The notes below the pieces were generated by a model, which made no database searches, was not told the DNA's origin, and worked only from the letters and a program-made list of their open reading frames with translations. This document shows positions 16,010 to 24,400 of a stretch of DNA of 64,000 bases, piece by piece. The position numbers and the translations under genes are program-made. This stretch comes from Bradyrhizobium sp. Arg816 (GTDB lineage Bacteria; Pseudomonadota; Alphaproteobacteria; Rhizobiales; Xanthobacteraceae), in contig NZ_JAPRAQ010000027.1 in NCBI RefSeq assembly GCF_029989365.1, positions 61,227 to 125,226 of the forward strand, read 5' to 3'. How positions within the stretch are numbered: the first letter of the stretch is position 1; every line of letters begins with the position of its first letter.

Positions 16010-16459
16010 TTACTGTTCTTGCGTCGGCAGCCACGTGCCGGGAATGACGCGCGAATGCCCCCGGAATTCCGCGATGACGGTGTCGCCCGCTGTCACGCGC
16101 ACGTCGTAGATGCCTGAGCGTCCGCCACGGCTGACCTCGCGCGCTTTTGCAACGAGGCGGTCACCAAGCCTGCCCGGCTTGATGAAGGTGATCTGGCCCT
16201 GTGCCGCCACGACACGTTCATTGTGCGAATTGCAGGCAAAGGCGAAGGCGGAATCGGCCAGCGTGAAGATGAAGCCGCCATGGGCGATGCGCTGGCCGTT
16301 GACCATGTCCGGCCGCACATTCATCGCCAGCGTCGCGAAGCCCGGACCGATCTCGACGATCTCCATGCCGAGACCCTTGGAGGCATCGTCCTCCGCCCAC
16401 ATGGCGTCGGCACAGGCGCGGGCAATATCCTCGGGCGACAGGTTGGCTTTGACGTTCAC
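16010..16459 (-). CDS. paaI: Hydroxyphenylacetyl-CoA thioesterase PaaI
   Basis: A 149-residue hot-dog-fold thioesterase. PaaI rescues CoA from dead-end ring-hydroxylated phenylacetyl-CoA products. Family motifs include GLGMEIVEIGPGFATLAM, NGQRIAHGGFIFTLADSAFAFACNS with the catalytic Asp, and the C-terminal strand GRSGIYDVRV. The start is GTG at 16459, preceded by GGGAGAA at good spacing. It lies between paaE and paaK on the same strand. Confidence 0.94.
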   Translation of the reverse strand: MNVKANLSPEDIARACADAMWAEDDASKGLGMEIVEIGPGFATLAMNVRPDMVNGQRIAHGGFIFTLADSAFAFACNSHNERVVAAQGQITFIKPGRLGDRLVAKAREVSRGGRSGIYDVRVTAGDTVIAEFRGHSRVIPGTWLPTQEQ

Positions 16460-16514
16460 GCGCTTCTCCCGGCCAAATGTTTGGCCACAATGCTCTGCTG
16501 CCCGGCCATAACTG

Positions 16515-17597
16515 TCAAACGTGATCGTAATCGACCACGACCCGCTCCGACGATGGCTTCGCCTGGCAGGTCAGGACGAAGCCGGCCTTCAACTCCCAGG
16601 GCTCCAGCGAATAGTTGATGTCCATCGGCGCCTCGCCCTCGACCAGCTTGGCGCGGCAGGTCGAGCACATGCCGCCCTTGCAGGCGAAGGGCAGATCGAC
16701 GCCGGCGCGCAGCGCGGCATCGAGGATCGCTTCGTCCTCGGCAACCGGCACGTCGCGACGCTTGCCGTCGATGATCAGGGAGGCGATCGCCTTCGGCGGC
16801 GCGTCGGGCGCAACGATCTTCTTCGGTCGCGGCTTGCCGCCGAATTCGGAGACGAAGCGCTCTACGTGGATGCGCTCGTCCGCGATACCGAGATCGCGGC
16901 AGGTCGCCTCGATCTCCTCGCTCATGCCAAGGGGGCCACAGATGAAGACATGATCGACACTCGCGGCAGGTACCAGGGAGCGCAGCAGCACCCGCACCTT
17001 GTCGCCGTCCAGCCGGCCATGCAGGATCGGGATGTCCTGCTCCTCGCCGGAGATGACGTGGAAGATCGAGAGGCGATCGATGAAGCGATCCTTGAGCTCC
17101 TCGAGCGCCTCCAGGAACATGATGTTGTCGGTCGCACGATTGCCGTAGAACAGGAAGAAGCGGCTGCCCGGCTCCCGCGCGAGCACGCCCTTGACGATCG
17201 ACAGGATCGGCGTGATGCCGGAGCCTGCGGCAAAGCCGACATGGATGCGTCCACTATCCGCCGGCGGGATCACGCCGAAGCGTCCGGTCGGCGTCATGAC
17301 GTCGAGTTCGTCGCCGCATTTGAGTTCATCCGCCGCCCAGCTCGAAAATGCTCCGCCGTCAATCTTCTTCACGGCAATGCGGATCTCGCCATCGTCAGGA
17401 CCCGAGCAGATCGAATAGGAGCGCCGGACTTCCTCGCCATCCAGCATGGTGCGGAGCGTAAGGTACTGGCCGGGCGCGAAAGCGTAATCGCCCGCGAGTT
17501 CGCCGGGGACCGCAAAGGTCATCGACACGGCGTCGGCCGCCTCGCGGCGGAGGTCGTTGACGGTCAGGCGATGAAAGCGCGGTGCGGCTGCGGACAT
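16515..17597 (-). CDS. paaE: Phenylacetyl-CoA epoxidase reductase subunit PaaE
   Basis: A 360-residue electron-transfer subunit that passes electrons from NADPH to the PaaAC di-iron oxygenase. The order is an N-terminal FAD domain (GQYLTLRTM, RRSYSICSGP), an NAD(P)-binding domain (GFAAGSGITPILSIV, CGPLGMSEEI), and a C-terminal plant-type [2Fe-2S] ferredoxin (FACKGGMCSTCRAKL with a final Cys in VLTCQA). The ATG at 17597 is two bases after the paaD stop. A longer reading frame to 17651 would overlap paaD and is rejected. Confidence 0.96.
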   Translation of the reverse strand: MSAAAPRFHRLTVNDLRREAADAVSMTFAVPGELAGDYAFAPGQYLTLRTMLDGEEVRRSYSICSGPDDGEIRIAVKKIDGGAFSSWAADELKCGDELDVMTPTGRFGVIPPADSGRIHVGFAAGSGITPILSIVKGVLAREPGSRFFLFYGNRATDNIMFLEALEELKDRFIDRLSIFHVISGEEQDIPILHGRLDGDKVRVLLRSLVPAASVDHVFICGPLGMSEEIEATCRDLGIADERIHVERFVSEFGGKPRPKKIVAPDAPPKAIASLIIDGKRRDVPVAEDEAILDAALRAGVDLPFACKGGMCSTCRAKLVEGEAPMDINYSLEPWELKAGFVLTCQAKPSSERVVVDYDHV

Positions 17598-17599
17598 GA

Positions 17600-18103
17600 T
17601 CAATGACACTTGAAATAATCGAAGGGTTCGCGGCAGGCCTTGCAGCGCCACAGCGCCTTGCAGGAGGTCGAGCCGAATTCGGACAGCAGCTCGGTCTTGT
17701 CAGAGCCGCATTGCGGGCACGCGACGGCTTGCTCGCCGAACAGCGCGCGGCGCGAGCTCGACGCTTGCGGTGGCGCGATGCCGTAGGCGTGCAGCTTGCG
17801 GCGCCCCTCCTCGCTCATCCAGTCGGTGGTCCAGGCCGGCGACAGCACGGTGCGGACCTTCGGACGATGGAAGCCGGCGCGCTCCAGCGCGACCTCGATT
17901 TCGAGCGCGATCATGTTCATGGCCGGACAGCCCGAGTAGGTCGGGGTGATCGCGACCTCGACATGATCGCCGTCGAGCACGACATCACGGAGCACGCCGA
18001 GATCGGCGATGGTCAGCACCGGGATTTCGGGGTCAACGACGCTCGAAGCGGCATCCCAGGCGCGCCGGCGCAGCTCACTGTCGCGTTCAAGCACCGTCAC
18101 CAT
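17600..18103 (-). CDS. paaD: Phenylacetyl-CoA epoxidase subunit PaaD
   Basis: A 167-residue MIP18/SufT-like protein needed for the epoxidase, probably in iron-centre maturation. The N-terminal half carries VDPEIPVLTIADLGVLRDV and TPTYSGCPAMNMI. The C-terminal zinc-ribbon-like tail has paired cysteines (ACPQCGS and WRCKACREPF) as in PaaD. It overlaps the paaC end by 7 bases and its stop sits 2 bases before paaE, showing tight translational coupling. Confidence 0.95.
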   Translation of the reverse strand: MVTVLERDSELRRRAWDAASSVVDPEIPVLTIADLGVLRDVVLDGDHVEVAITPTYSGCPAMNMIALEIEVALERAGFHRPKVRTVLSPAWTTDWMSEEGRRKLHAYGIAPPQASSSRRALFGEQAVACPQCGSDKTELLSEFGSTSCKALWRCKACREPFDYFKCH

Positions 18104-18876
18104 GTCTGCCCCGGGAAGGTGCGCTGCATCGATTGCAGCTCGGACAGGAGATGGCCCAGATGCTCGCTGTGCCGGCCGGACCGGCCGCCCTGCTGCATCC
18201 AGTCGTTTTGCGGCAGCGTGAGTGTTGCTTCGCTGATGACATCCGAGAGCGTCGTCAGCCAGCGACCGCGCAAGCTGCCGGGATCAATCGCGATACCGGC
18301 ATGGATCAGGGCACGTTCTCCGTCATCGACGGCGAACATCTCACCGGTGAAGGCCCATAGGTGATCGATCGCGGCCTGCACCCTGGCGTGACTCTCACCG
18401 GTGCCGTCGCCGAGCCGAATGATCCATTCCGAGGCGTGGCGCAAATGATAAGCGCTCTCCTTCTCGGACTTGGCGGCAATGGCCGCAAGCGTCGGATCAC
18501 GCGAGGCCATCATCGCCCGCCAATAAAGGTCGGCGAAGGCGGAATAGAAGAACTGCCGCACCAGGGTCTGGGCAAAGTCGCCATTCGGCTGCTCGACCAG
18601 CAGAAGGTTGCGGTACTGCCTGACGTCGCGCAAATAGGCGAGCTTGTCCTCGTCGTTGTCCTTGCCTTCGGCCTTGGCGGCGTAAGTGTAGAGCTCACGC
18701 GCCTGGCCGATGAGGTCGAGCGCGATGTTGGAGAGCGCCATGTCCTCTTCCAGCATCGGCGCATGCCCACACCATTCCGACAGGCGATGACCGAGAATCA
18801 GCGCATCGTCGGCGCGGCGCAGCGCGTAGAGCACCAGCGGCGTTTCCGCGACCTGGATGTTGGCCACAAGCATCAC
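18097..18876 (-). CDS. paaC: Phenylacetyl-CoA epoxidase structural subunit PaaC
   Basis: A 259-residue ferritin-like subunit that forms the structural partner of catalytic PaaA. Typical stretches are RRADDALILGHRLSEWCGHA, EEDMALSNIALDLIGQARE and KESAYHLRHASEWIIRLGDG. It overlaps paaB by the 4-base ATGA and paaD by 7 bases. The length matches known PaaC (about 250). Confidence 0.96.
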   Translation of the reverse strand: MMLVANIQVAETPLVLYALRRADDALILGHRLSEWCGHAPMLEEDMALSNIALDLIGQARELYTYAAKAEGKDNDEDKLAYLRDVRQYRNLLLVEQPNGDFAQTLVRQFFYSAFADLYWRAMMASRDPTLAAIAAKSEKESAYHLRHASEWIIRLGDGTGESHARVQAAIDHLWAFTGEMFAVDDGERALIHAGIAIDPGSLRGRWLTTLSDVISEATLTLPQNDWMQQGGRSGRHSEHLGHLLSELQSMQRTFPGQTW

Positions 18877-19160
18877 ATGTGCCCCACTTCCTCGGGCACC
18901 TCATAGAAGGTCGGATGCCGGTAGATCTTTGTTTCCGCCGGCTCGAACATCATGCCCTTCTCGGCGGGATCGCTTGCGGTGATCGCGGTGGACGGCACGA
19001 CCCAGATCGACAGGCCCTCACCGCGGCGGGTGTAGATGTCGCGCGCGGCCTGCAGCGCCATGGTGGCGTCGTTCGCATGCAGAGAGCCGACATGCTTGTG
19101 CGCGAGCCCGTTGCGGCTGCGAATGAAGACTTCCCACAGCGGCGTGTTCGGCGTGGCCAT
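18873..19160 (-). CDS. paaB: Phenylacetyl-CoA epoxidase subunit PaaB
   Basis: A 95-residue subunit essential for the assembled epoxidase. It has the characteristic N-terminus PLWEVFIRSRNGLAHKHVGS and the following HANDATMALQAARDIYTRR. A GGGAGAT ribosome site precedes the ATG. It lies 11 bases after paaA and overlaps paaC by 4 bases. Confidence 0.96.
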   Translation of the reverse strand: MATPNTPLWEVFIRSRNGLAHKHVGSLHANDATMALQAARDIYTRRGEGLSIWVVPSTAITASDPAEKGMMFEPAETKIYRHPTFYEVPEEVGHM

Positions 19161-19171
19161 TTTTGATCTCC

Positions 19172-20164
19172 CTATTCCGCGGCTTGTGCGGTCTGACGCT
19201 GCGCGCGCTTTGCGGCATAGCTAGCTGCCGCCTCGCGCACCCAGGCGCCCTCATCGTGCGACCTGCGGCGCGCGGCAAGCCGATCGCGGTTGCAGGGGCC
19301 GTTGCCGGCGAGCACCTGCTTGAATTCGGTCCAGTCGATCTCGCTGTAGCGCCAGTGCCCTTCGGCATCCTGCGTCATGCCGGGATCGGGGATGGCAAGG
19401 CCGAGATATTGCGCCTGGGGCACGGTGGCATCGACGAACTTCTGGCGCAGCTCGTCATTGGAGAAGCGCTTGATCTTCCACTTGGTCGACGTGTCGCTGT
19501 GCTGGCTCGTCGCATCGGGCGGACCGAACATCATCAGCACCGGCCACCACCAGCGGTTCAGCGCATCCTGCGCCATCGCCTTCTGCTCATCCGAGCCGCG
19601 GCACAGCGTCAGCATGATCTCGTAGCCCTGGCGCTGGTGGAAGGACTCCTCCTTGCAGACGCGGATCATCGCGCGTGCATAAGGGCCGTAGGAGCAGCGA
19701 CACAGCGGGATCTGGTTCATGATCGCGGCGCCGTCGACCAGCCAGCCGATGGTACCGATGTCGGCCCAGGTCAGCGTCGGATAGTTGAAGATCGAGGAAT
19801 ATTTGGCCTTGCCGGCAAGCATGGCGTCGACCAGCTCCTCGCGCGACGTGCCGAGCGTCTCGGCGGCGGCGTAGAGATAGAGCCCGTGGCCGCATTCGTC
19901 CTGCACCTTGGCCAGCAGCGCCGCCTTGCGGCGCAGGGTCGGCGCGCGCGTGATCCAGTTGCCTTCGGGCAGCATGCCGACGATTTCGGAATGGGCGTGC
20001 TGGGAGATCTGGCGGGTGAGCGTCTTGCGATAGGCCGCCGGCATCCAGTCGTTCGGCTCGATGCGCTCCTCCGCATCGATGCGGGCCTGGAACTGCGCAG
20101 CTCTTCCTGCTTCCTCAAGACCGCGATCGTCGGTCTCGGCCGTGTTCAGCGCCTGGGTATACAT
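19172..20164 (-). CDS. paaA: Phenylacetyl-CoA epoxidase catalytic subunit PaaA
   Basis: A 330-residue di-iron oxygenase subunit that converts phenylacetyl-CoA to the ring 1,2-epoxide. Iron-binding ExxH motifs are visible in VQDECGHGLYLYAAAE and CKEESFHQRQG. Two in-frame ATGs exist, at 20170 and 20164. GGGAGG directly abuts the first and lies 6 bases before the second, so 20164 is the likely start. It is the first enzyme gene after paaX; the downstream ring-hydrolysis and beta-oxidation genes (paaZ, F, G, H, J) are not in this window. Confidence 0.96.
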   Translation of the reverse strand: MYTQALNTAETDDRGLEEAGRAAQFQARIDAEERIEPNDWMPAAYRKTLTRQISQHAHSEIVGMLPEGNWITRAPTLRRKAALLAKVQDECGHGLYLYAAAETLGTSREELVDAMLAGKAKYSSIFNYPTLTWADIGTIGWLVDGAAIMNQIPLCRCSYGPYARAMIRVCKEESFHQRQGYEIMLTLCRGSDEQKAMAQDALNRWWWPVLMMFGPPDATSQHSDTSTKWKIKRFSNDELRQKFVDATVPQAQYLGLAIPDPGMTQDAEGHWRYSEIDWTEFKQVLAGNGPCNRDRLAARRRSHDEGAWVREAAASYAAKRAQRQTAQAAE

Positions 20165-20170
20165 GCGCAT

Positions 20171-20240
20171 CCTCCCGTTTTATTGGGAGGCAATATATAA
20201 CAAGAATTACATCATGCAAGATATTTCTGTAACATGTAAA
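20171..20240 (-). promoter_or_regulatory. paaA upstream region: AT-rich promoter, dyad and RBS hairpin
   Basis: This 70-base gap is clearly AT-richer than its surroundings. On the minus strand it holds TTGCAT followed by TATATA-like sequence, a plausible promoter although the spacing is uncertain. An inverted pair TTACAT (20208-20213) and ATGTAA (20234-20239) could be a PaaX operator. CCTCCC (20171-20176) pairs with GGGAGG (20185-20190), so on the transcript the ribosome site of paaA can fold into a short hairpin. Confidence 0.45.
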
Positions 20241-21107
20241 TCAGGCCTCGAATCTCCGCTCCAGGAGCTTTCGAGCCGGCGGCAGCGGCCCCTTCTCATT
20301 GGTTCCATGGCTATCAAGCCATTGTTCCGACGGCGCAAGCAGCGCGCGATAGACCTCGCCGCAGAGTTCACGTGCGGCCCTGCCGGGCCAATCGCCCGGC
20401 AGCAGGCTCTCGGGCAGCAGCGGATCGCGCAACACGACGCGGCGGTAATAGTGGATCAGCAGGATGCGCGCGGTGAAGGCATCGGCCTCGGACAGATCCG
20501 CACCGCGCGCGATAGCGGCACGGAGCGGCTCGAACGTCTTCATGAATTTCAGATAGGCGTCGGCGGTGCGGTCCAGCGGCCAGCTCGCGCTGAGCAGACG
20601 GCGGCCGCTGTCATCCTCCGCCGAGACTTCGAGGCGGATCGCTCCGGCAGCCTCGTCCGGCACCGGCACGCCTGATGGCGCGACCCACACGCCGGGCAGC
20701 GGACTGCCGAAGCCGGCGTTGCGCAGCGCCTCGCGCGAGACGTCGCGATCCTCGCCGTTGCCGATCAGGAGCAGCTCGAAGCGCCCGGTCCAGTCCGGCG
20801 ATGGCGGATCGTAGATGTGGCGCGTGGCGGCCTCGAAGGTCTGACTTCCCTTGTCGGCCAGGCGATAAAAACTGTTACGGCCAACCTTTTCGCGCATCAG
20901 CCAGCCATCGGCAGCAAGGCGCGACATCGCAGTGCGCACCACGCCGGCATCGATGTCCAGCCTCTCGAAGAACTCCAACAGCGTGCCGAGCCACACCGAA
21001 CCTCCGCGCGGCACGATGGCGTCGCCAAACACGGTGATGACGATGGAGCCCGTGCGTGACGGCTCACGCTTGAGCTGGTCGATGATGCGGGACAATGGAT
21101 GCGCCAT
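20241..21107 (-). CDS. paaX: Phenylacetic acid degradation repressor PaaX
   Basis: A 288-residue regulator that in the known pathway is released from DNA by phenylacetyl-CoA. The N-terminal winged helix lies within RTGSIVITVFGDAIVPRGG to VRTAMSRLAADGWL, followed by the PaaX-specific central domain (GRNSFYRLADKG) and the C-terminal PaaX domain (ILLIHYYRRVVLRDPLLPESLLPGDWPG). The ATG at 21107 matches the family N-terminus; a 12-residue extension to 21143 is unlikely. It is upstream of paaA in the same orientation, with the AT-rich regulatory gap between them. Confidence 0.94.
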   Translation of the reverse strand: MAHPLSRIIDQLKREPSRTGSIVITVFGDAIVPRGGSVWLGTLLEFFERLDIDAGVVRTAMSRLAADGWLMREKVGRNSFYRLADKGSQTFEAATRHIYDPPSPDWTGRFELLLIGNGEDRDVSREALRNAGFGSPLPGVWVAPSGVPVPDEAAGAIRLEVSAEDDSGRRLLSASWPLDRTADAYLKFMKTFEPLRAAIARGADLSEADAFTARILLIHYYRRVVLRDPLLPESLLPGDWPGRAARELCGEVYRALLAPSEQWLDSHGTNEKGPLPPARKLLERRFEA

Positions 21108-21149
21108 CCGCGAGGCATAGCGCGTTTGATGCGGGCGCGACAATGGACG

Positions 21150-21312
21150 GGGGCGACGCTTCCTCTTCTCCTTCTCCCCGCTTGCGGGGAGAAGGTCGGG
21201 ATGAGGGGGAGCCTCCGCGCATTCGGTGAGAGTTGGACTCGTGGAGACTCCCCCTCACCCGGAATTTGCTCTTCGCAAATTCCGGCCTCTCCCCGCAGGC
21301 GGGGAGAGGCGA
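21150..21312. repeat. Extragenic palindrome cluster (CTCCCC family), second locus
   Basis: Several hairpins are nested: CTTCTCCCCGC/GCGGGGAGAAG (about 21168-21192), GAGGGGGAG/CTCCCCCTC, GGAATTTGC/GCAAATTCC, and CTCTCCCCGC/GCGGGGAGAG (about 21290-21309). It fills the gap between paaX and the hydrolase gene and belongs with the clusters at 4377 and 49398. Confidence 0.75.
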
Positions 21313-21316
21313 AGCA

Positions 21317-22087
21317 TCACCGATGCGGATCGGGATAGACCATGCTGCGCCAGCCGCTGCGGTTGAACGGCTGCCACTGGCCTTCCTTCTGCGCGAGGCG
21401 GTCGGCGACCGCGTAGACGGCGGCGGGATGATGGCCCATGCCGCAATGGCTGCTCTCGACCTCGATGCTCTCGGTCTGCGCGCCCGTCTGCTCCATACAG
21501 CCCTGCCAGGCGCAGACGCCGTCGGTGCGGCTGAAGATGGCGGTGGTCGGCACCGGCGGCGGGACGGCGAGCTCGCCGCCGAACTGCGGATCGACCTCGT
21601 CGGACTTCCGCCCGCTCGCCCATTCATAGACGCGCCAGGCATTGGTCGAACGGGGATCGCCCGCGAAGGGGCTGCCGAGCGTGATCACCTGGCGCACGCG
21701 CGCCGGCATCATCTTGGCGAGCTGGCGCGCATAAAGGCCGCCGAGGCTCCAGCCGACCAGGCTGATCTTGCGGCCATGCTTGTCGCTGAGCTCGTGCACG
21801 AGATCGACCATCGCATGCTGCACGCCCTCGCGCAGGCCGTAGTTGCGGCCCTGGCGCCAGCCGCTTGCCGCATAGCCCTTGCTGGTCAGGAACGAGCGCA
21901 GCGCGCGCGTCGACGCGTCGGAGGCCACGAGGCCCGGGAACACCAGCACCGGATGCCCATCGCCGCGGGGCGAGAGGCTCAGCAGCGGCAGCGCGCCGAG
22001 GAACGCGCCGAACTCGTGGATCGCGCGCCCTTCCAGGAACATCAGGGTACGGGACGGCGGACGCAGAGTCTGGGCAGTAGCGGTCAT
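21317..22087 (-). CDS. Alpha/beta hydrolase (lipase/PHA-depolymerase-like), paralogue 1
   Basis: A 256-residue predicted cytoplasmic hydrolase with the serine elbow GWSLGGLYARQLA, the early oxyanion strand GHPVLVFPGLVASD, and a late Asp in IFSRTDGVC. A His candidate is in SSHCGMGHHPA. It is clearly paralogous to the gene at 34242-35042, sharing PRGDGHPVL, the RNxG region, VGWSLGG, TLGSPFA and WxPF near the end. The ATG at 22087 follows AGGGGA; the longer frame to 22222 lacks family similarity. The substrate is unknown. The location between the paa and PHA genes suggests ester or acyl-lipid turnover only weakly. Confidence 0.82.
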   Translation of the reverse strand: MTATAQTLRPPSRTLMFLEGRAIHEFGAFLGALPLLSLSPRGDGHPVLVFPGLVASDASTRALRSFLTSKGYAASGWRQGRNYGLREGVQHAMVDLVHELSDKHGRKISLVGWSLGGLYARQLAKMMPARVRQVITLGSPFAGDPRSTNAWRVYEWASGRKSDEVDPQFGGELAVPPPVPTTAIFSRTDGVCAWQGCMEQTGAQTESIEVESSHCGMGHHPAAVYAVADRLAQKEGQWQPFNRSGWRSMVYPDPHR

Positions 22088-22288
22088 CAATGGTCCCCTG
22101 GGAAGAATTGCTGAAAAGGCTACCGGTTGCGATGCCGGCAAATGGGTACAAATTCCAACAGTCCGGCTTCTTGAACGTTCCGCAACGCAGCATGAATCAG
22201 CTAGGCGGCCGGTTCCGGACATTCAAGCGGGTGAAGCCCAAGGCGACAATAGGCTCGCGCGTGAATGCCAGCGTCCGTGACGCAAAAG

Positions 22289-23578
22289 TCACAACCATCG
22301 AAGCAGGAATTCTACGGAGTAGAGCGCAAGACCTGCGAGCCCGCCGATCAGCGAACCGTTGAAGCGGATGTATTGCAGGTCGCGGCCGATATTGATTTCA
22401 ATCAGCGAAATCAGCTGCGCCATATCCCACGCCTTGACCTGGTCGGAAATGAAGGTCGAGACGCCGCTTTTCTGATCCGCAACGAAGCTGCGCAGCACCG
22501 CCACCAGACCCTTGTTGATCTCGCCGCGGAGCTCGGCATCGCCGGCGAGCGCCTCGCCCGCGGAGACGAACATGCCGGCGAGATGATGCTGCAGCACCTG
22601 GGTCTCGCCGCTCGCACTGCGCTCGATGAACGAACGCGTGTTGGTCCAGACGGTGCGGGCGAGATCGGCAAGCTCCGGCCGCGCCAGCAGGTCGCGCTTC
22701 AAGCTGTCGATACGATCGATATAGGCTTGGTCGGTGCCGAGCCGGTCGACGAAGCTCAGCACCATACGATCGAACTCGCCGCGGAACGGATGCTTGGGAT
22801 CACTGCGCACCTCGTTGAAGAATGCGGTGGCGGAGGCCACGATCTTGTTCACCAGAAATTTGTCGGCGCGATAGAGATTGAGCAGGGTCGGCAACTCCGC
22901 GCGCACCTTCTCGCGGATCATCGCCATCGTCTCTTTCTGGTTCAGCGTCTCGTGCATCACGCGCAGGAGATCATCGAACAGGATCTGATGCCGCCCTTCC
23001 GCGACGAAGCCGCGCAGCGTACCGGCCGCGAGCGGCGCAAGGTCGATCGCCTGCAGCTGCGAGGACATGCGGCGAATGATGAAGGTCATCAGACCTGAGC
23101 TTTCCGTCGCGGAGACGGCCTCCGGCAGCAGGCGCAACGCGAAACGCGCGAGATCATCGCTGCGCTTGCGGTCGCGCAGCCAATCGGCGACGAAAGAGCC
23201 GAAATCGATCTCCCTCAGCTTGGCCTCGACCGGGCCGGCCTCGAGGAAATGCACCTGGATGAACTCGCCGAGCTTGTCGGCGATGCGGGCCTGATTGCTC
23301 TGGATGATCGCGGTGTGCGGGATCGGCAGGCCGAGCGGCCGCTTGAACAGCGCGACCACCGCGTACCAGTCGGCAAGCCCGCCGATGGTCGCAGCTTCCG
23401 CGAAGGCCGCGATGAAGCCGAACACGGGATGCACTGGCAGAAGCCATTTCGCGACGACGAACAGGGCAAGCGTCGAGGCCAGCACCAGCGTCGCCAGTGC
23501 TTTCACGCGGCGAAGCTCCGCCGCGCGTTCGGCGTCACCAGGGCTGTCGAATGAGAAAGTGGCGGGCGGGGTCATCAC
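22289..23578 (-). CDS. DUF445-family membrane-anchored protein
   Basis: A 429-residue protein. An N-terminal hydrophobic hairpin (about 25-75: LATLVLASTLALFVVAKWLL and FGFIAAFAEAATIGGLADWYAVVALF) precedes a long helical region, and a hydrophobic C-terminus ends at VEFLLRWL. GGLADWYAVVALFKRPLGLPIPHTAIIQ is the DUF445 signature (quoted in two parts: GGLADWYAVVALFK and RPLGLPIPHTAII). Function is unknown; relatives include YjiN. The start may be GTG at 23578 or ATG at 23575. Upstream is a palindromic repeat. Confidence 0.85.
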   Translation of the reverse strand: MMTPPATFSFDSPGDAERAAELRRVKALATLVLASTLALFVVAKWLLPVHPVFGFIAAFAEAATIGGLADWYAVVALFKRPLGLPIPHTAIIQSNQARIADKLGEFIQVHFLEAGPVEAKLREIDFGSFVADWLRDRKRSDDLARFALRLLPEAVSATESSGLMTFIIRRMSSQLQAIDLAPLAAGTLRGFVAEGRHQILFDDLLRVMHETLNQKETMAMIREKVRAELPTLLNLYRADKFLVNKIVASATAFFNEVRSDPKHPFRGEFDRMVLSFVDRLGTDQAYIDRIDSLKRDLLARPELADLARTVWTNTRSFIERSASGETQVLQHHLAGMFVSAGEALAGDAELRGEINKGLVAVLRSFVADQKSGVSTFISDQVKAWDMAQLISLIEINIGRDLQYIRFNGSLIGGLAGLALYSVEFLLRWL

Positions 23579-23592
23579 TGCATCACCCTACT

Positions 23593-23672
23593 CGTCATTG
23601 CGAGTGAAGCGAAGCAATCCAGAGTCTTTCCACCGAGACGGGCTGGATTGCTTCGCTTCACTCGCAATGACG
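23593..23672. repeat. Extragenic palindrome, CGTCATTGCGAG family, copy 2
   Basis: CGTCATTGCGAGTGAAGCGA and the following AGCAATCCAG form one arm; CTGGATTGCTTCGCTTCACT and CGCAATGACG form the other. It is the most symmetrical of the three copies in the window. It sits between the DUF445 start and the phasin terminator. Confidence 0.88.
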
Positions 23673-23678
23673 GCAGCG

Positions 23679-23707
23679 CAAAAACAAAGGCCCGCCGAAG
23701 CGGGCCT
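23679..23707 (-). terminator. Intrinsic terminator of the phasin gene
   Basis: Read on the minus strand, AGGCCCGC, a TTCG tetraloop and GCGGGCCT form an 8-base GC stem (23688-23707). TTTGTTTTT follows. It lies about 30 bases after the phasin stop and is a textbook rho-independent terminator. Confidence 0.88.
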
Positions 23708-23737
23708 CAAATTTCAGTTTGTACTCAGGATGCCGTA

Positions 23738-24193
23738 TCAGGCGGTCTTGGTGTAGACCTTGGAAAAATTGTCCTGAGCGGACTTCGCACCGTTGGCGGC
23801 GAGCTTGCCGACATAGTCGGCGGTCGCCTTGGCGCGCGAGACGAAGACTTCGCCGCGGGCGCGGAGCAGGCTCGACTGGATCTCGACGGCTTCGCTGATC
23901 GACTTGGCGGACGCGAGCTTGTCGATGCCCGAGAAGAACGCCTCGGCGTCCTCGTAGATCGCCTGCTGGATGTTGCGGCTGATCTTGCCGGCCTCGGTGA
24001 CGGACTCGGTCACCGCGTTCTCGACGGCGGCGGTCACGCGCTCGGAGCCAGCGAACACCTCGGCAGCACGGTCCTTGGCGGTGTTGGCAGACTTCTTGAC
24101 GAACTCGCGGGCGGCCTCGGGAACTTCCAGGTTCTGGATGTTCTTGAAAGCGTCCTTGAAGCCTTCGAAGGCAGTGTTGGTTTCGGTGGTCAT
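23738..24193 (-). CDS. Phasin family protein
   Basis: A 151-residue, almost wholly helical protein of the Phasin_2 type, expected to coat PHA granules. It has an amphipathic heptad-like pattern from about residue 5 to 140 (AFEGFKDAFKNIQNLEVP, EFVKKSANTAKDRAAEVF, VFVSRAKATADYVGKLA), no Cys, and few aromatic residues. It has its own promoter region and terminator, as expected for a highly expressed granule protein. The PHA synthase operon is about 0.8 kb away on the same strand. Confidence 0.9.
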   Translation of the reverse strand: MTTETNTAFEGFKDAFKNIQNLEVPEAAREFVKKSANTAKDRAAEVFAGSERVTAAVENAVTESVTEAGKISRNIQQAIYEDAEAFFSGIDKLASAKSISEAVEIQSSLLRARGEVFVSRAKATADYVGKLAANGAKSAQDNFSKVYTKTA

Positions 24194-24286
24194 GGGGTTC
24201 TCTCCATCCTCATTGGGTTGAGCTATGGGCTCACCCCGTCCTCATTGGCCCGGGGCACGGCTTATATGACATAATTAATGGTGCGA

Positions 24287-24304
24287 TGCAATATTCGTAT
24301 TGCA
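24287..24304. promoter_or_regulatory. Candidate PhaR/AniA-type site over the phasin promoter
   Basis: TGCAATA, TTCG and TATTGCA make a perfect dyad. The wider context TGCGATGCA on one side and TGCACTGCG on the other resembles the TGC-N3-GCA signature described for PhaR/AniA sites upstream of phasin genes. On the phasin strand, TTGCAT within the dyad is followed after 17 bases by CATATA, a possible -35/-10 pair. Binding would therefore cover the -35 element. Confidence 0.5.
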
Positions 24305-24400
24305 CTGCGATATCACGAAATCGTGAACAGCCTTAATGGGAGGCAATCTGGCGCCTCCCTGGCCAGACGGGTTCCCGGAAAACGCACCGGCGGCCCCTAA

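Noticed and set aside
22088..22288. Possible small gene between hydrolase 1 and DUF445
   Set aside because: Short frames exist on both strands but none has a ribosome site or recognisable composition. Nothing supportable was seen.
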